Source: Chondrosia reniformis
Taxonomy: Eukaryota; Porifera; Demospongiae; Chondrillida; Chondrillidae
DNA length: 64,000 bases
Assembly: GCA_947172415.1 (NCBI GenBank)
Contig: OX359194.1
Location: 1,302,001 to 1,366,000 of the forward strand
Direction: 5' to 3'
The notes under the pieces are model-generated. The model saw only the letters and a list, made by a program, of their open reading frames with translations. It had not been told where the DNA came from and ran no database searches. Shown one piece after another: positions 49,101 to 61,704 of the stretch (positions within the stretch are counted from its first letter, which is position 1; every line of letters begins with the position of its first letter). The position numbers and the translations under genes were made by a program.

Positions 49101-49106
49101 AATAAA
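49101..49106 (+). terminator. Polyadenylation signal of the fucosyltransferase-like gene
   Basis: AATAAA 57 bp after the stop codon, followed by a TG-rich stretch. Confidence 0.65.
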
Positions 49107-50180
49107 TGTTGAATTTCCATGTAAGGATTTATATATACAGTACTATAACTATTACTGTACTATATATTATTATACTCAAAGTAGTACATTTTTCTAAGCT
49201 ATGGTATTAAATAGCTAATAATATATATAGCATATTTAACACTGGGGGATTTTGCTATGATGTATAATAATATATTATGTATATATGTAGACCCTTTGTC
49301 AATCATATTCAATTGGAATGGTATAATATCTTTCAGTTTCTATTTTGGTTAAATATACGATCATATATACGTATATATAATTACGTATGGCTTCATTTAC
49401 GATACAGTTATATATATAATACGTATTAGAGTTAATTGTGTAATGTCAATATTGTGCAAGCTTTACATCATTAAGAGACATGACAATATTGAATGTAAGA
49501 CAGAGCTACTGTATGTGTTTGTATTAATGAGTTAATGAGTTATGTACATATACGGTAGCATTTTCATTCTATTAAAGACATTATAAGAATCAATTTTGTA
49601 ATGTAATTGATGTTCACTTGCTCTCTGTGCTGAATATATGTAATGTCTTCCACATATAGACTACTAATGGAGTGTCTTTTGTATGCTTGGTGTACCTATA
49701 TACACATATATATATATAGGAAGTATTATTGTAGTTAATTTGTTGCACATGTGCATGCCATAAATCTATAATATCTTATATTTAAAATACAATAATTATA
49801 AATTCTCTACTAGAGTAATATAAACTCAGCATTATACCAGTACCATGTCATTGAGAATTGTTTTCAAAGAGATTATGAGTCATCTTATTATGTTAATAAT
49901 AATCAAATAAAACCCACTTGCTATGTCACCATTTTGTATCAAAAGTAACAATGGCCTCGAGTCAATGCATATGCATTATGTATGCCATTACAGACTTGGT
50001 AAATTTGTAGTATACCACTATTAATGAACCATTCCCAAACTAATTAACCTGTATATATCCCCAACTGCATGGATAATATATATATTGGACCTCATGTAAA
50101 GAGATGGCATTATATCAAAACTTTAACAAATTTTGAAACAGTGATCTTTAAAGTTAATAAAGCAAGGTTTTAAATATAGG
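49107..50180. other. Intergenic, nothing recognised
   Basis: AT-rich sequence with several tatatacgtatata palindromes. No gene or repeat partner found. Confidence 0.5.
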
Positions 50181-51602
50181 ATGCCAAGTATTTTCGCAGT
50201 TGCTACCATTTTTTGTCTATTTCAGTACTTTAATGGATGTAACGTCCTAATATTTACAGAAGCAGTCAGTGAAGCATCAGGATGCACTGGCAGGAATAAA
50301 AGTACAACATTTTGCCATGAACAAGTGGACAGGAGGCCTTTAGTTTCAGCCAAAGCAGCAGAGGACCTTGCTATCAATGCTCTCTGTTTGGCTCAATCAT
50401 CCCTCTCTGTGAGTCAAGGAAGGGAACAGGTATGTATATATACGTACCTCCAAATAATGCCATTGCTTGTATGTATATATACGTATATAAAACAAAAGCA
50501 CTTCATATATAATTTTTATTGTCATTTAGCGAATGTTTTATTACTTAAGGAACATGTGCGGCTTACGAGTAACAACTAATGGAATGCCAGTTCATTGGAA
50601 TTTGACACAGACACAAAGTGTTATGATGGAGGATTATAGGAGAATTATTAACATTATCAGTGCAGCAGAGCATTTATGCCTCAAGGTGTGTCTATATAGT
50701 TATATATTAATCTTTTATTTATTTAGGAAGGGAAGGAATTTAAATACCTAAAAATGAAGTGATAAGGGGTATATTTGTTGCAATCATAATAATTACTGAT
50801 GAAGACCTCCGCGTTAAAATGAAAAGAATTCATGTCGCAGTACTAGTTGCTCAATAATCTCGAGCTCAGTATCCTATGCCTACCTACAAATGTTGTGTAT
50901 AAAATGTTTTTAATTTGCTTATGACATTCTTTAATAAAAATGTATAATTACTCAACAGTATAATTACATTAATATAATTTTATTAATAACATATAGTAAT
51001 TGCATAATTTTATTTAATAATAATACAGTTACAAGATTTTTATTTAATAATCTCCATATTTTTCTCTATAACCTGCTATTAATTTTACACACAAATGTAG
51101 GAACGTCTTTATTCTACAATTACTGGTAGCTGCAACTGCAGCTTGCAGTGTCACTACATCAAGGATAAGGCAGAGAAATTGGCAGCTCATGTTTTGGAAA
51201 TTGTTAGAAATTATATACGTATATATATTACAGATATATACGTATGCACATATAATATATATATATATATACTTATACGTATATGTTGTGATTATTGTAT
51301 AATATTATACTGTAATCTTAATTGCGTAGATTCTTGCTTTGACCATGGCCAGTGCTAACAATGCATGTGAAATACTCAATACAGCACTGCACATAGACTA
51401 TCTGAGCTCTTCTGGTTCATTTGAGAATATGACTTCTCTTAGCTCAGCAATGGGGAAAGCAGCTTGCTATCTTTACAATTCCCTTCAAGCTTACCAAACC
51501 CAACACTTCGTTCCATTAGGGCTTGATGAAGCAAGATCTACATATAAACGTGATTGCTATATTGGTCAAGTTGTATCCAGTGTAAGTGGAAGGATATATT
51601 AG
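50181..51602 (+). CDS. Secreted helical Cys-containing protein, unknown function
   Basis: Four exons, 50181-50429, 50530-50685, 51101-51202 and 51330-51602, all joined in phase 0; 259 aa. A hydrophobic signal peptide (MPSIFAVATIFCLFQYFNG) is followed by about a dozen cysteines and several stretches with amphipathic-helix character: SAKAAEDLAINALCLAQSSL, MMEDYRRIINIISAAEHLCL, the junction LAAHVLEIILALTMASANN and SSAMGKAACYLYNSLQAY. Two N-glycosylation sequons lie in the first third (NKST, NLT). I do not recognise the family. The exon 3 donor (GTTAGA) is weak. A consensus donor (AGT/GTAAGT) just before the stop means the true C-terminus could lie in a further exon. It converges on the Ig-receptor gene, 405 bp away. 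Confidence 0.6.
50796..50819 (+). repeat. Decayed hammerhead-like strand
   Basis: CTGATGA, AGACC, then ccgcgttAAAATG: the first core strand is intact, stem II and GAAA are degraded. It lies in intron 2 of the secreted-protein gene and is related to the Penelope-type terminal sequence. Confidence 0.35.
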
Positions 51603-52007
51603 ACACATATATAGATAAATATATTATATATGTGAATACATGACATTGTATATATGCATGTATTTCACTGTATAGTGCAATTATAGGTTTCTAGAGTTTA
51701 TATATAAAATTGTTACATACATGCAGTAAATACACACTGTATTTTTATTTATGAAACTTGGATTTCATATTAGATTGAAGAGCAAAAGATTCATCTTTTG
51801 GATAAGTGTTTTGAATAAAGCAATTACATATGATTACCAATTCGGAAGAATATATATAATACACCATAACTACAATTTTGTATATATATATATGACTTTT
51901 AATTTACATTTATAACAATTTGACATCATTTCAGTCAATTAAATTACAGATAAATGCATTCCATTTTGTGTATGTGTAAAAGGAAGGAACTCAGCATATA
52001 GACCTAG

Positions 52008-54911
52008 CTACAAATAATATTGATCAGATAATTCAAAGGGAGTATACACATCTTCACTGGTCTGGCTTATTGGAGGAGGGTAGCCTGACTTTATAGATTT
52101 TGAAGCTCTAATTGCCATGGCATCCAAGGGAAACCCTAACTGCTTGCCATCAAATGGATCCGCTTGCTCAGGAATCTCATAACATTCCTCAACAATGTTT
52201 TCACATTGCTCTTCTACTTCTTGTTCTATCTTAACTTTACTAATATTAGAAAGTGTACATATATATACAGCATAGACATAATGTTTTTAATAATTAAAAC
52301 ATCAATTGCAGTATGTATGTAAATATAATTACACAATCCAAATAACAGACTACGTAGCACTATTAAAAGTACCTTTGAATAATTTCATTTTCAGATGGTA
52401 CTTTCTTAGTATTGTTCTTGTTGATTTTTGGGACAACACAATGTTTGCGAACTTTACGTGAGAACAAGCTCACAGAGATTCCGAGAAATAAGCCAATCAT
52501 TATCCCTCCAATGACACAGCCAAGTAAAGCTATCATAAACGTGCTTTTAGGTATAGTGTCTGTTCCATTCAAATCTTTGCTATATATACCTAGAGATATG
52601 CAAAAGAATAAGATATTGTACAAGAATGCATTTTGTTCATATTTGACCTATATGACTTGACATGTCCAAATATAATCACTTGAAGCACTGATGAGCCCTA
52701 AAGGAGGGTAAACAGTGATTTCTTCAATTGTGGATGGCTGAGAGAGAGAGAGAGGAGTAATCACTGTTTTATAGGCCTCATTAGCCTTAGGTGATTCCAC
52801 CTATATAAGCCTTGTAGTCTGAGGTATAATATAGAGTACAATTATTGTATGAATCCCTTTAATTCAAATTCATTTATATATATAATTTCTAGATCTATTT
52901 ACTGCCTATTCAATGTATACATGTATCGTTTCTATAATAATAATATTTTCAATAATATTTGCATGTTTTTTTCTGATTGATCATGTGTTTTTCAGCTCTC
53001 ACTACTTAATTAGAGAATACTAGTCAATATACATATACACACATTATACACATCTATCTGCTTACCACCTAGTCCTAGAGACACCTTGTATAAAGAGGTT
53101 GCATTTGCTGTATGATTTGAAGTGGAAAAACTGACTCTACAGCTATAGATACCAGCATGTGTAGATTTGAAGTGGGGCAGTATCAAGATTTTGCTGTTGC
53201 TTCCTGCCTTAGTCTGATACTCCCCACCAGGTGTATGGTCTATGACACTCTCTGTTGTGATCCAAAGTAGTGTAACATCTGAGGAATATGAGCAGACCAG
53301 CTCTACTGGCTCACCATGGTTTGGTGTTGCTATAACGTCCAGTGAATTAGCTGTTACAATTATCCCAGGAGGGGGAGCTATAATATATTAGAAATATATA
53401 TATATGTACGTATAAGACATAATATACGTATAAGCAGTTATAGAAATAATGCTCATATATGTTATAATATCTTGAAGCAGGAAATGTGGATTAGAAAAAG
53501 GTTTTGTGAAAATTCTAGCTGAGATCTTAGAGTATTATGCTGGATGCCCTATCATATGTATTGGGAATATGTTTACTATGCAATCCATGAAAATACTGCC
53601 TACGTACATTTATAAGCCAATTAATGCATGATCACGACATACTGAGAACTACTTTAAAAGTTTCCACTTCACTTTGACCAATTACTTTACAGCTGTATGA
53701 TCCAGCATGGCTTTCATGAAAGTCCGAAATAGAAAGTATACTAACGTGTTCAGAGCCATCAACTGTTACAATAGTAGACAGATTATTGCTTGCTGATGTA
53801 GGCCAAAGCCAACTGACATTAGAACCTTCGCATTCCAATTGAACTGGGTCATTAACAGATGGCGTAATAGTGTATTCCTTTGGACCATCAGTTTTGCCTA
53901 TTCTCATAGTTACACCTTTAGTCATAACTGTATTATACATAATACTTGCATGTACATTATATGTTTGCTATTTCTAAATAAGTCATATACAACTATATAC
54001 CATTATACATATATATGAATAAAATGTATATGGCAGAATATGCTTAAAAATATGATGGACGTTTGAGTAACTACGTATCTGCTAATAAATATAGGGTGCA
54101 TGGGGTAAAATTCAGAGTCAAATGATGAAACATCATAGCTTTAAGATCGGCTTTAGATCAATTAATTTAGTGATCAGCCACATTTTGGCTGTACCTCTTG
54201 GGAAACCACAAGCTTTTTAATAGAGTACTTAACAGCAGATAGCCACTCAAAACTTCTATTGTATGCCATACTGATGAGTCCTAATAAGTCCAAAAAAACA
54301 GCTGTCTATGGCTTTGGGAGGATAAAGGGAGACTCTGGTTCCTATCAAGTGAACTTCAGTTCCACCCTTTTGCTTGTTTGCATTGACATGAATGTAATAT
54401 ACACTATACAGAGTATATTGATTTATATATGATTAACTCACTGAATAAGGTAAATATTGCAACATCAGTAGTACTTTGGATTATGCAGCTATAGATTCCT
54501 GCTTGAGATGCTTTAAAAGAGGAGATTAATAAGGTTCTAATAGCTCCAGCAATAGTTGAAATTTCATTTGGAGTTTCCATTATTTGAAGGTTTTTAGTGT
54601 ACCAGTTCTTATAGCTGGAGTCTTCACATTCAAGCTGAAGTGGTTCACCAATAGAGGGTGTTACAGAAAGCTCAGTTGAAGTTCCCTCAGAAAATCTAAG
54701 TGATAGACCACTGGCTGGACAAATAAATGATCATATAATATACAAGTAATGCTTAGATCTTGTATACTATATACATACGTATATTGAGAGTGGATTGTAC
54801 CAATATATTTCTCTACTTACCTAAAAATACTATTACATAAGAAATTAAAAAGAGTAAAAACGTGAATTGTACTCCTTTCAGTCCAAGTATTTCAAGGAAG
54901 TAACTGGTCAT
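52008..54911 (-). CDS. Three-Ig-domain transmembrane receptor with Tyr-containing tail
   Basis: Six exons (minus): 54911-54821, 54714-54442, 53927-53643, 53377-53066, 52589-52373, 52239-52008; 469 aa. Exon 1 encodes a signal peptide. Exons 2-4 each encode one Ig domain flanked by phase-1 introns: cysteine pairs LEC/YSC, LEC/YSC and LVC/YSC, with core Trp (NWY, SWLW, LLW) and the AGIYSC, AGSYSC, AGIYSC F-strand signature. Exon 5 encodes a transmembrane helix (about 338-363, FMIALLGCVIGGIMIGLFLG) and a basic stop-transfer SRKVRK. The tail of about 105 residues has tyrosines at 413 (CYEIPEQ), 446 (GYPPPI), 458 (DVYTPF), 467 and 468. YEIP resembles SH2-binding sites. No kinase domain is present. 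It is probably a cell-surface recognition receptor; the ligand is unknown. Confidence 0.82.
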
Positions 54912-55594
54912 CGTGTGGATTCAGAAAGCTGATCTATAAAGTTTATAATTTTCAACTGAAGAATTAAGTTCAGTATACGTTTATACACCTGCATGTAAAT
55001 ATTGTCAGTCCAATTATAAACTACATATATATATAGGTTGGTTTAGTCTAATTATATGATACACGTATATTAATAGAAAGGTTCTAGAAAGTGAATATTA
55101 AAACCTCTATACACATCTTTTAATTTCAAAGTATAATTAGAACATTTGAATTGCATGTTCAATTTCAGTATCTATTTAATAAAATTACATGCTCAACTTA
55201 TATATAATCAATGCATCTGTCAACAGTAAGACTCCATATAAGGGAGTGTGGGAGATGGGACACAATCCAATTATATATAGTACGTACAGACAATAATCAT
55301 TATAATATGCGAATCTATATAGACTGCTAATTTGCTATGTCATGTAATCTACAGATATATTATTATCATATTAATATTGTTCCTTCACTTTCCCATATAT
55401 TGACACCTTAGCTATGTAGGCAAATTTATTCCACTGCGCATGCATGGAACCAAATATTATAAATCCATTAGAAAGTATTCTTTCAAACAATAACAAATAT
55501 GTCTTAAGAGATGTTTAGTAAAGATAGATGTTGTTTACTAAAGATATATATTGTTTACTGAAAATTAGTAAAGATATAGCCATGAGTAACTCCC
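54912..55594. other. Intergenic: receptor promoter side and deiodinase 3' side
   Basis: AT-rich. It contains near-repeats of tagtaaagatagatgttgtttact (three short copies at 55510-55575). No other feature recognised. Confidence 0.5.
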
Positions 55595-58338
55595 TCAATA
55601 CCAAGCTAATATCTTATTAAGGGTCTTCCTCTCAATATCAGGCACTTTTACATTCTCTGCAGGATACCCCACTGGCAGTAACAACATCACCTTCTCATGT
55701 TCTGGTCGTCCTAGCAACTCTCTAATGCTGACACCAGCATTCATGGGGGTGGTTGTCACGGTAACCAGACCAGCTTGATGTATAGCTGTCAACAGGAAAC
55801 CACAGGCAATGGCTGTACTAATTTCAAAATAGTAGTGTGGTTGTTTGTGGCCCATTGGGGTAATGGAAAATGGCTGCTTCAAAACTATAATCAAATAAGG
55901 GGCCTCCTCAATGTATGGTTTTTCATGGTTGGTCTGGAGAAACTGTAGGTCTTGTATCCATTTCTCACTCATGCGCCGGTCATAGTTGATGTATTCCTCC
56001 TGTTCTACAATTTCCCTAATCTTTGCCTTTATCTCAGGGTCACTGACTACAGCAAATGTCCATGGTTCACAGTGACCACCAGAAGGGGATGTCCCTAAAA
56101 ATACACATTTTTGGTTCAGATAAACAAAAAAATGATACTAATATGATGGTAAGGACAAAATTATGGTAGTGTCTTGTGGAAGTATTATAACACTCTTCAG
56201 TCTAATGTTTGTTCCAAAGCTCAATTTTATATACTAACCAGATACGGATTTAGAGCTACATATATACAATTTATAATACAGTGGAACTTGCATATAAACA
56301 GTCACTTGCTTGAAGTGATCACTTCAATCGAGTTACAAAAAGTGACACAAATAAAAGTATGTTGTTTCATAAATAAATATTTTGGAATCCTGATGAGCCA
56401 TTCACCTGTCTAACGCAGCCAGATATATGAGGTCTCATAGGTGACCGCACTGGACAGGTTCAAGTGTTAGGCAAACATACATTACATACAGTAATCTGGT
56501 CATGTGAGTACCTGCAACTTTAATAATATTTTCAATGACTTCCTTTGGAACTTCTTTGGTACTAAACTCTCTCACAGATCTCCTCTTGTCCATAAAGCTA
56601 TAATATTCGGCAGATTTCTTAATCATCTCCTCTGTACTGAAATTTAGGCCATGAAATGATATGTGGTTAGTATCCTCATGGTGGAGTGGTGGAGGTAAAT
56701 CTATGTCATGTACAAATGGAGCAGTGGAGGTATATCTACATTATGTACAAATGGAGCAGTGGAGGTATATCTACATTATGTACAAATGGAGCAGTGGAGG
56801 TATATCTACATTATGTACAAATGGAGCAGTGGAGGTAAATCTACATTATGTACAAATGGAGCAGTGGAGGTATATCTACATTATGTACAAATGGAGCAGT
56901 GGAGGTATATCTACATTATGTACAAATGGAGCAGTGGAGGTATATCTACATTATGTACAAATAGAGTAGTGGAGGTAAATCTACGTTATGTACAAATAGA
57001 GCAGTGGAGGTATATCTACGTTATGTACAAATGGAGCAGTGGAGGTAAATCTACGCTACAGAGTTTCATTAAACGTGAATTTGCATGTAATCATAACTTT
57101 TTATGAGAGACTGTCAAATAAATCACTCGTTCACTGCTTCATACTTTAAGATGTGGGAAGATCAAGAAATATCTTTTTGAAAGTTTAACATTCTGATTTT
57201 TTGAAGCATTAGAGACAGTTAGCTAGTTGAAACCTCTTGAGGCCACAAAGCAGACTATGGAGTCTTCCTTAATGAAGGTACACTGTGGCAGAAGCCACAA
57301 GATTTCAATTAGCTATGCTTGAAAAAAAATCAAACTTCAAAAATGAAAAAAGAACACATTAGACAAAACTTCTATCTTAATAAGAATCCCCTGCTGTAAA
57401 ATTACCCATCATCAATTGAAACATTCTTTGATCAAATTTAATATTATCCTAATTATAGTACAAATAAGGAAATGGTTTAGTTGTATATCAAGACAATTAA
57501 ATTAATTTAACATAGGTAGCTAATATAAATGTGTAAATTAATTTTATAATATATACAGCACAGTGATATAATACAGGACAATAACATAGACAAAGATATA
57601 TATTCACAAATTATTATAGCCTTTGTCAGGTTTTGTACAATTACTCCCCTTTTACAATAAGGTAGATGGCACATATAAGGATGGATCTAAATTATTATGC
57701 AATCATATACTATATGGTAGATTACACCAATTCCTATTTGCTGCAGTCTAATTACCTGTTGAATCTTGGCTTAATGAATTTGGATCATCCTTAAACTCTC
57801 CAAGAGGATCTTCATGTCTTGATGCGGACGAAGTTCGCTTTACAACAAAAAGGAAATGACATAATACACGTATAGACCAAGCAAGCACAACTCCCAGACT
57901 CACTGACTACACGTATAGTCTAGGGACTTACAAGCACGTGTTTCATGGTAAGTCAATGGGGTAAGTATGCCCTAACGTCAAAGTATGTTATTTGGAATTC
58001 TATCGCCTTAGTCGTATCAATGATGGGGTATAGCCCAAGCTAAATAACCACCACATGCGGACAAAAACATAAGATATTGAAAGCTACATCAACTTAAGCC
58101 ATTAAGCGTTGCCGTACAGCCATACATTATACCGTAAATGGTCGCATCGCCATGGTGAGTCCATGGTGTACCCTACCTTGTCAGTGGCGACCTTTCGGCG
58201 GCTGCTCCTCGCGTGCGGGTAAGGACTGGTACTGATGATACAGTGGAGCGCCACAGCTACGATAAGTGTTACTATGACGAATACTGTCAGTGGCCAATAG
58301 TAAGCTAAGAAGGGAGCCGACCAATTAATGGTAGCCAT
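55595..58338 (-). CDS. IYD: Iodotyrosine deiodinase (nitroreductase fold)
   Basis: Four exons (minus): 58338-58177, 57837-57756, 56631-56512, 56094-55595; 287 aa, close to the usual length of animal IYD. Residues 1-54 include a membrane anchor (about 15-35, WPLTVFVIVTLIVAVALHC); a linker follows, then the FMN-dependent nitroreductase domain. It carries the FMN-binding KRRSVREF (97-104), SPSGGHCEPWTF (124-135) and LVTVTTTPMNAG with LLLPVGYPAENV. The residues that close over halotyrosine in IYD, Glu, Tyr and Lys at spacing 4 and 21, are present at Glu155, Tyr159 and Lys180. It should therefore reductively dehalogenate iodo- or bromotyrosines using FMN. Exon 3 uses the second of two nearby AG acceptors; the first would create a stop. 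It shares a divergent promoter with the MRPL23 gene. Confidence 0.93.
56681..57056. repeat. 35-bp minisatellite in IYD intron 2
   Basis: About 10-11 copies of gtacaaatggagcagtggag plus gtatatctacattat, with few substitutions, starting about 50 bp upstream of the exon 3 acceptor. It causes overlapping open frames on the plus strand that are not genes. Confidence 0.95.
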
Positions 58339-58351
58339 TTTTTCTGCAAAA
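58339..58351. promoter_or_regulatory. 13-bp gap between divergent IYD and MRPL23 start codons
   Basis: The two start codons point away from each other with 13 bp between them. Any 5' UTR of either gene must lie in the coding strand region of the other, or transcription starts within a few bases of each ATG. No TATA box is visible. CpG dinucleotides are more frequent in 58100-58400 than around it, as at housekeeping promoters. Confidence 0.6.
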
Positions 58352-59879
58352 ATGGCGTCCGTTGGAAGAGTTGCTAGAAAAGTGGTCGAAAGGGGTAAAC
58401 TCTTCTTTCTGCCAAACTGGTATCTGAAAGTAGTAAAACCAGCTGAAAATGTGGCAAATGATACGATACAGCTGCACGTTCCTATGAAGTGCGTAAGAGA
58501 ATGGTATTTCAGATTAACATGTACTTTATTTATACTGACATGCCAACAAAAGGTCCTGGAAAATAGTGTTTATATATATCCTATGTAATAGTTTTAATGC
58601 ATAATTGCACGTCCAAAGATGTTTATATGCGACCAAGTAATCATTTCCAGTATCTTGATTCTTCATTTTCATTGCAAATGCAAATGTCTGTATGACAGTT
58701 TGACCACATTGGTGCTGTAAAATTATAGAACTGTAAAATTGTTGCATGCAAATTTATTTTCTATAGAATGACCAAAATTGATATCAAGAATTACTTGACT
58801 CAAATCTACAACTTACCAGTAATTAAAGTGACCACAAGAATTCAAGCTGGTACGTATGCTAAAAGGTTTATGGTTAACCCTAATAAGATAACCAATATCG
58901 TATAGTGAATAACTCTCCTGCATATGTAGTAATACTATCATATCATGTATATTGCTAGCCTATATTACTAGTTGTAAATATATACATATTTGTATAGTTT
59001 CAGTGAGTTACATATACATACATATATAGCTGGAAAGATTGACAAAAATAATTTTAGAGGTGTATGCTTGAATTTTGGCCCTAGCTCCTTGTCAGCCAAA
59101 CCTTCAAACAGAATCCTTTGCCAGTATATTTCCAGTTATGTAGTATTCCTTCAATAGAACTATCTCTTTTCCTTTGTGCTGGTTTATCTATTTGAGTGTC
59201 TAGAGACTCAGTTGGTTCTTTAGGATTCAGATGTTTTGACCCTCCTTCTCTGACTGATGGTGACTGCTAGAGGTTGCTTCTTTTATAGATTTTATATTTC
59301 CTCATTTGCCCTTTCCACATTGACCATCTTCGTATACTATGATGTGGTAATCAGTTAAATGCCATGCAATGCCATGTGTGCACTGTATGTCTCACTTCTG
59401 TAGGTAGCCATGGGATTCGGAGAGTTGGCAGACATCCAAAGCATGTTACAAAGATAAGAGTCCGCAAGAAGAAAGATGTAAAGATTGCCTATGTCAAAGT
59501 AGTAAGCTACTGTATATACCTAATGATATCATAGTATATATAATAATATGGATTATTAGTACCGTATTATAGCGGGAAAAGTTCGTGAGGTTTAATGTTC
59601 ACGATCTTCACGATTTGACTAAATTCACGAAATTTTCGCTTCGTGGGGTAAGCAATATTCAGATATGGAATCACAAAATTGCAAAATTTTCTTCCATGAA
59701 TTTTCCTACTATATATGGTATTTCTACATTTGTATGTACTAATTTGGAATAGACATAGTTTAATAATTTGTTACTTTATTTTGCTGCAGAGAGATCTAAA
59801 AGTGAATTTTTATGATATATTTGCCAAGACAATAGAGAATATGAACAAATCACAAAATGAAACTCAACATGGTTCCTGA
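58352..59879 (+). CDS. MRPL23: Mitochondrial large-subunit ribosomal protein uL23m
   Basis: Four exons, 58352-58488, 58767-58849, 59404-59501, 59790-59879; phases 2, 1, 0; 135 aa. The joins restore the family order: FFLPNWYLKVVKPAENVAND, then QLHVPMKMTKIDIKNYLTQI across the first junction, YNLPVIKVTTRIQAGSHGIR across the second and VRKKKDVKIAYVKVRDLKVN across the third. It acts at the exit-tunnel side of the mitochondrial large subunit. The C-terminus is shorter than in vertebrates. An in-frame upstream ATG at 58328 would overlap the IYD coding sequence, so 58352 is preferred. A polyadenylation signal may be AATAAA near 60077. Confidence 0.9.
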
Positions 59880-61289
59880 CTGCGTTTTCTTTTTTCCTTT
59901 TATTTACTACATGTCAATATAATATTGTGAATTATGCTATACTGATTGCATGTTACTATTTCTATATAAGGATTGTTTGTATGACAGGACTATTACTGTA
60001 TATTGGGATATGAATGCGAGAGTAAAATAATGCAAATCACATGTTTAAGTAAACATTGTGGTTAAAAAAGAATGCAAAATAAAGCTTAGGTGGTGTACGG
60101 AACGTGTATATGAAATTACTGAGGTGTCAAAAAATTACGCATACAGTCAAAACTCACAATTCACATTCTTTTGACACACGTATTCAATTCCCGATATACA
60201 GTATACATATTGTTGTTATTTCAAAACACCAAGTTAAAATTGCCTACATAAATAATGTACATATTTGAAGTCAGCCAATCTTGCAAAATAATCCTACCAT
60301 CTTGCCAATTGTGTGGAATGTTGTGTATATGTACGTATGTTCTGATTACTCTATGTTTCCTCCTTAACTATTCATATTCCTATTAACTGCTCATTCCCTG
60401 TATGGTTTGTATTATCGTAAAAAAATATATACACATATATCACGTTACCAGGACAACCGGGTGATATCCGGGGTGTTATAAACCTTATATTTCACACTTG
60501 AACTAGTGATAAATGTTATATCACCAGTAGGCCTACTCCTGTTTACTTATCATCACCTTACAATACCTTATCATCACCTTTACAATTGATTCAAGTCATA
60601 CGTGATATATATTAATTATATATGTATATTTCAATTCCAGCCAAGTGACTTTCAAATAGGATATACGTACCTAGGCCTGATACCACATAATTGATATACA
60701 ATTTGTCAGTTTTCTTATATAGTACTTATGATTTAACAATTAAACCTTATGAATAATCAATAGATATATTCCTGTCTGGTAACAATCATGTGTATGCTAA
60801 CTGCTCTAGAAAGTAATTACACAACCTTAGGGAATTTCATAGGGAATAATCAAATTGAAAATACAGCAATTCAATTACGAATGCCTTCGAACTGTATCCA
60901 CAAACTTAACCTTTAAGAGATTGAATTAGCAGCAAATAGAATAAATAAAATTGCATGAGTATATACCTATATCTTTCTTCCCTATGCATGGCTGAAGCTA
61001 TAAGCCCACTCATGCCTACTTTCAAAAACCATTTCAGATATATGTATGTAACCATCTATTGTATGTCTAAACATAGAAGTTTAATTAAAAATTCAATATA
61101 TGATGCTATATATATATATATATAGTTTCTATATAGGCAAACAAGGCAATTATAATCTATATACAAGTAAAGTTAGAAGTACTGCAAAAGTGATTAGCAC
61201 ATCAGGAAAAGACTGTGATCATGTGATATACGTATAAAAGGTTATAGTATCACAGTATATATATATGGGGTATGTTATATATTACATTA

Positions 61290-61600
61290 TGCTACATCTA
61301 TTTTAGAGTAAAAGGAAAGTGAACTAGAGCTTTAATTTGGATGAAAATACAAGAATATTCTCTTTATCTTCTTGAACTAGTGCCAACACAATCTGGTATA
61401 TATGTACATAAAAGTTATTCAGAATTTGGGTCATTTTCAGCTGTTTCTTGTACAAATTTGTACCCTTTCAACATAAAACTGTATACACTTGTACAAGAAA
61501 TAGCTGCAAATTCTGAATAGCTGCTATTTAAGATTTTAAGGGTATAGAGCTTCGGATGAAAATACAAGAGTTTTCTCTTTAGTCTTCTTCTCCACTGGGC
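61290..61600 (+). repeat. Dispersed repeat, two diverged copies
   Basis: 61290-61395 and 61535-61600 share ggatgaaaatacaagaata and tctttatcttctt-like motifs with each other and with 26345-26460. The segment between them forms a 30-bp-arm hairpin. Confidence 0.5.
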
Positions 61601-61704
61601 CATGTATATATGATAAGTCCTATCAAACTGCTCAGGCTTATAATATAAACATTAAGGTTAATTTGTTAGTGTACACAATATCATAGAGTACGGTAGTACT
61701 CTAT

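Noticed and set aside
50181..51602. Naming the secreted protein a cytokine
   Set aside because: Helices and phase-0 introns fit, but no family signature is visible by eye; listed as unknown.
52008..52239. ITIM or ITAM in the Ig-receptor tail
   Set aside because: None of the tyrosines has the required hydrophobic residue at both -2 and +3, or the paired YxxL/I spacing.
56661..57106. Overlapping plus-strand frames of 102 and 132 codons
   Set aside because: Translation of the 35-bp minisatellite inside an IYD intron.
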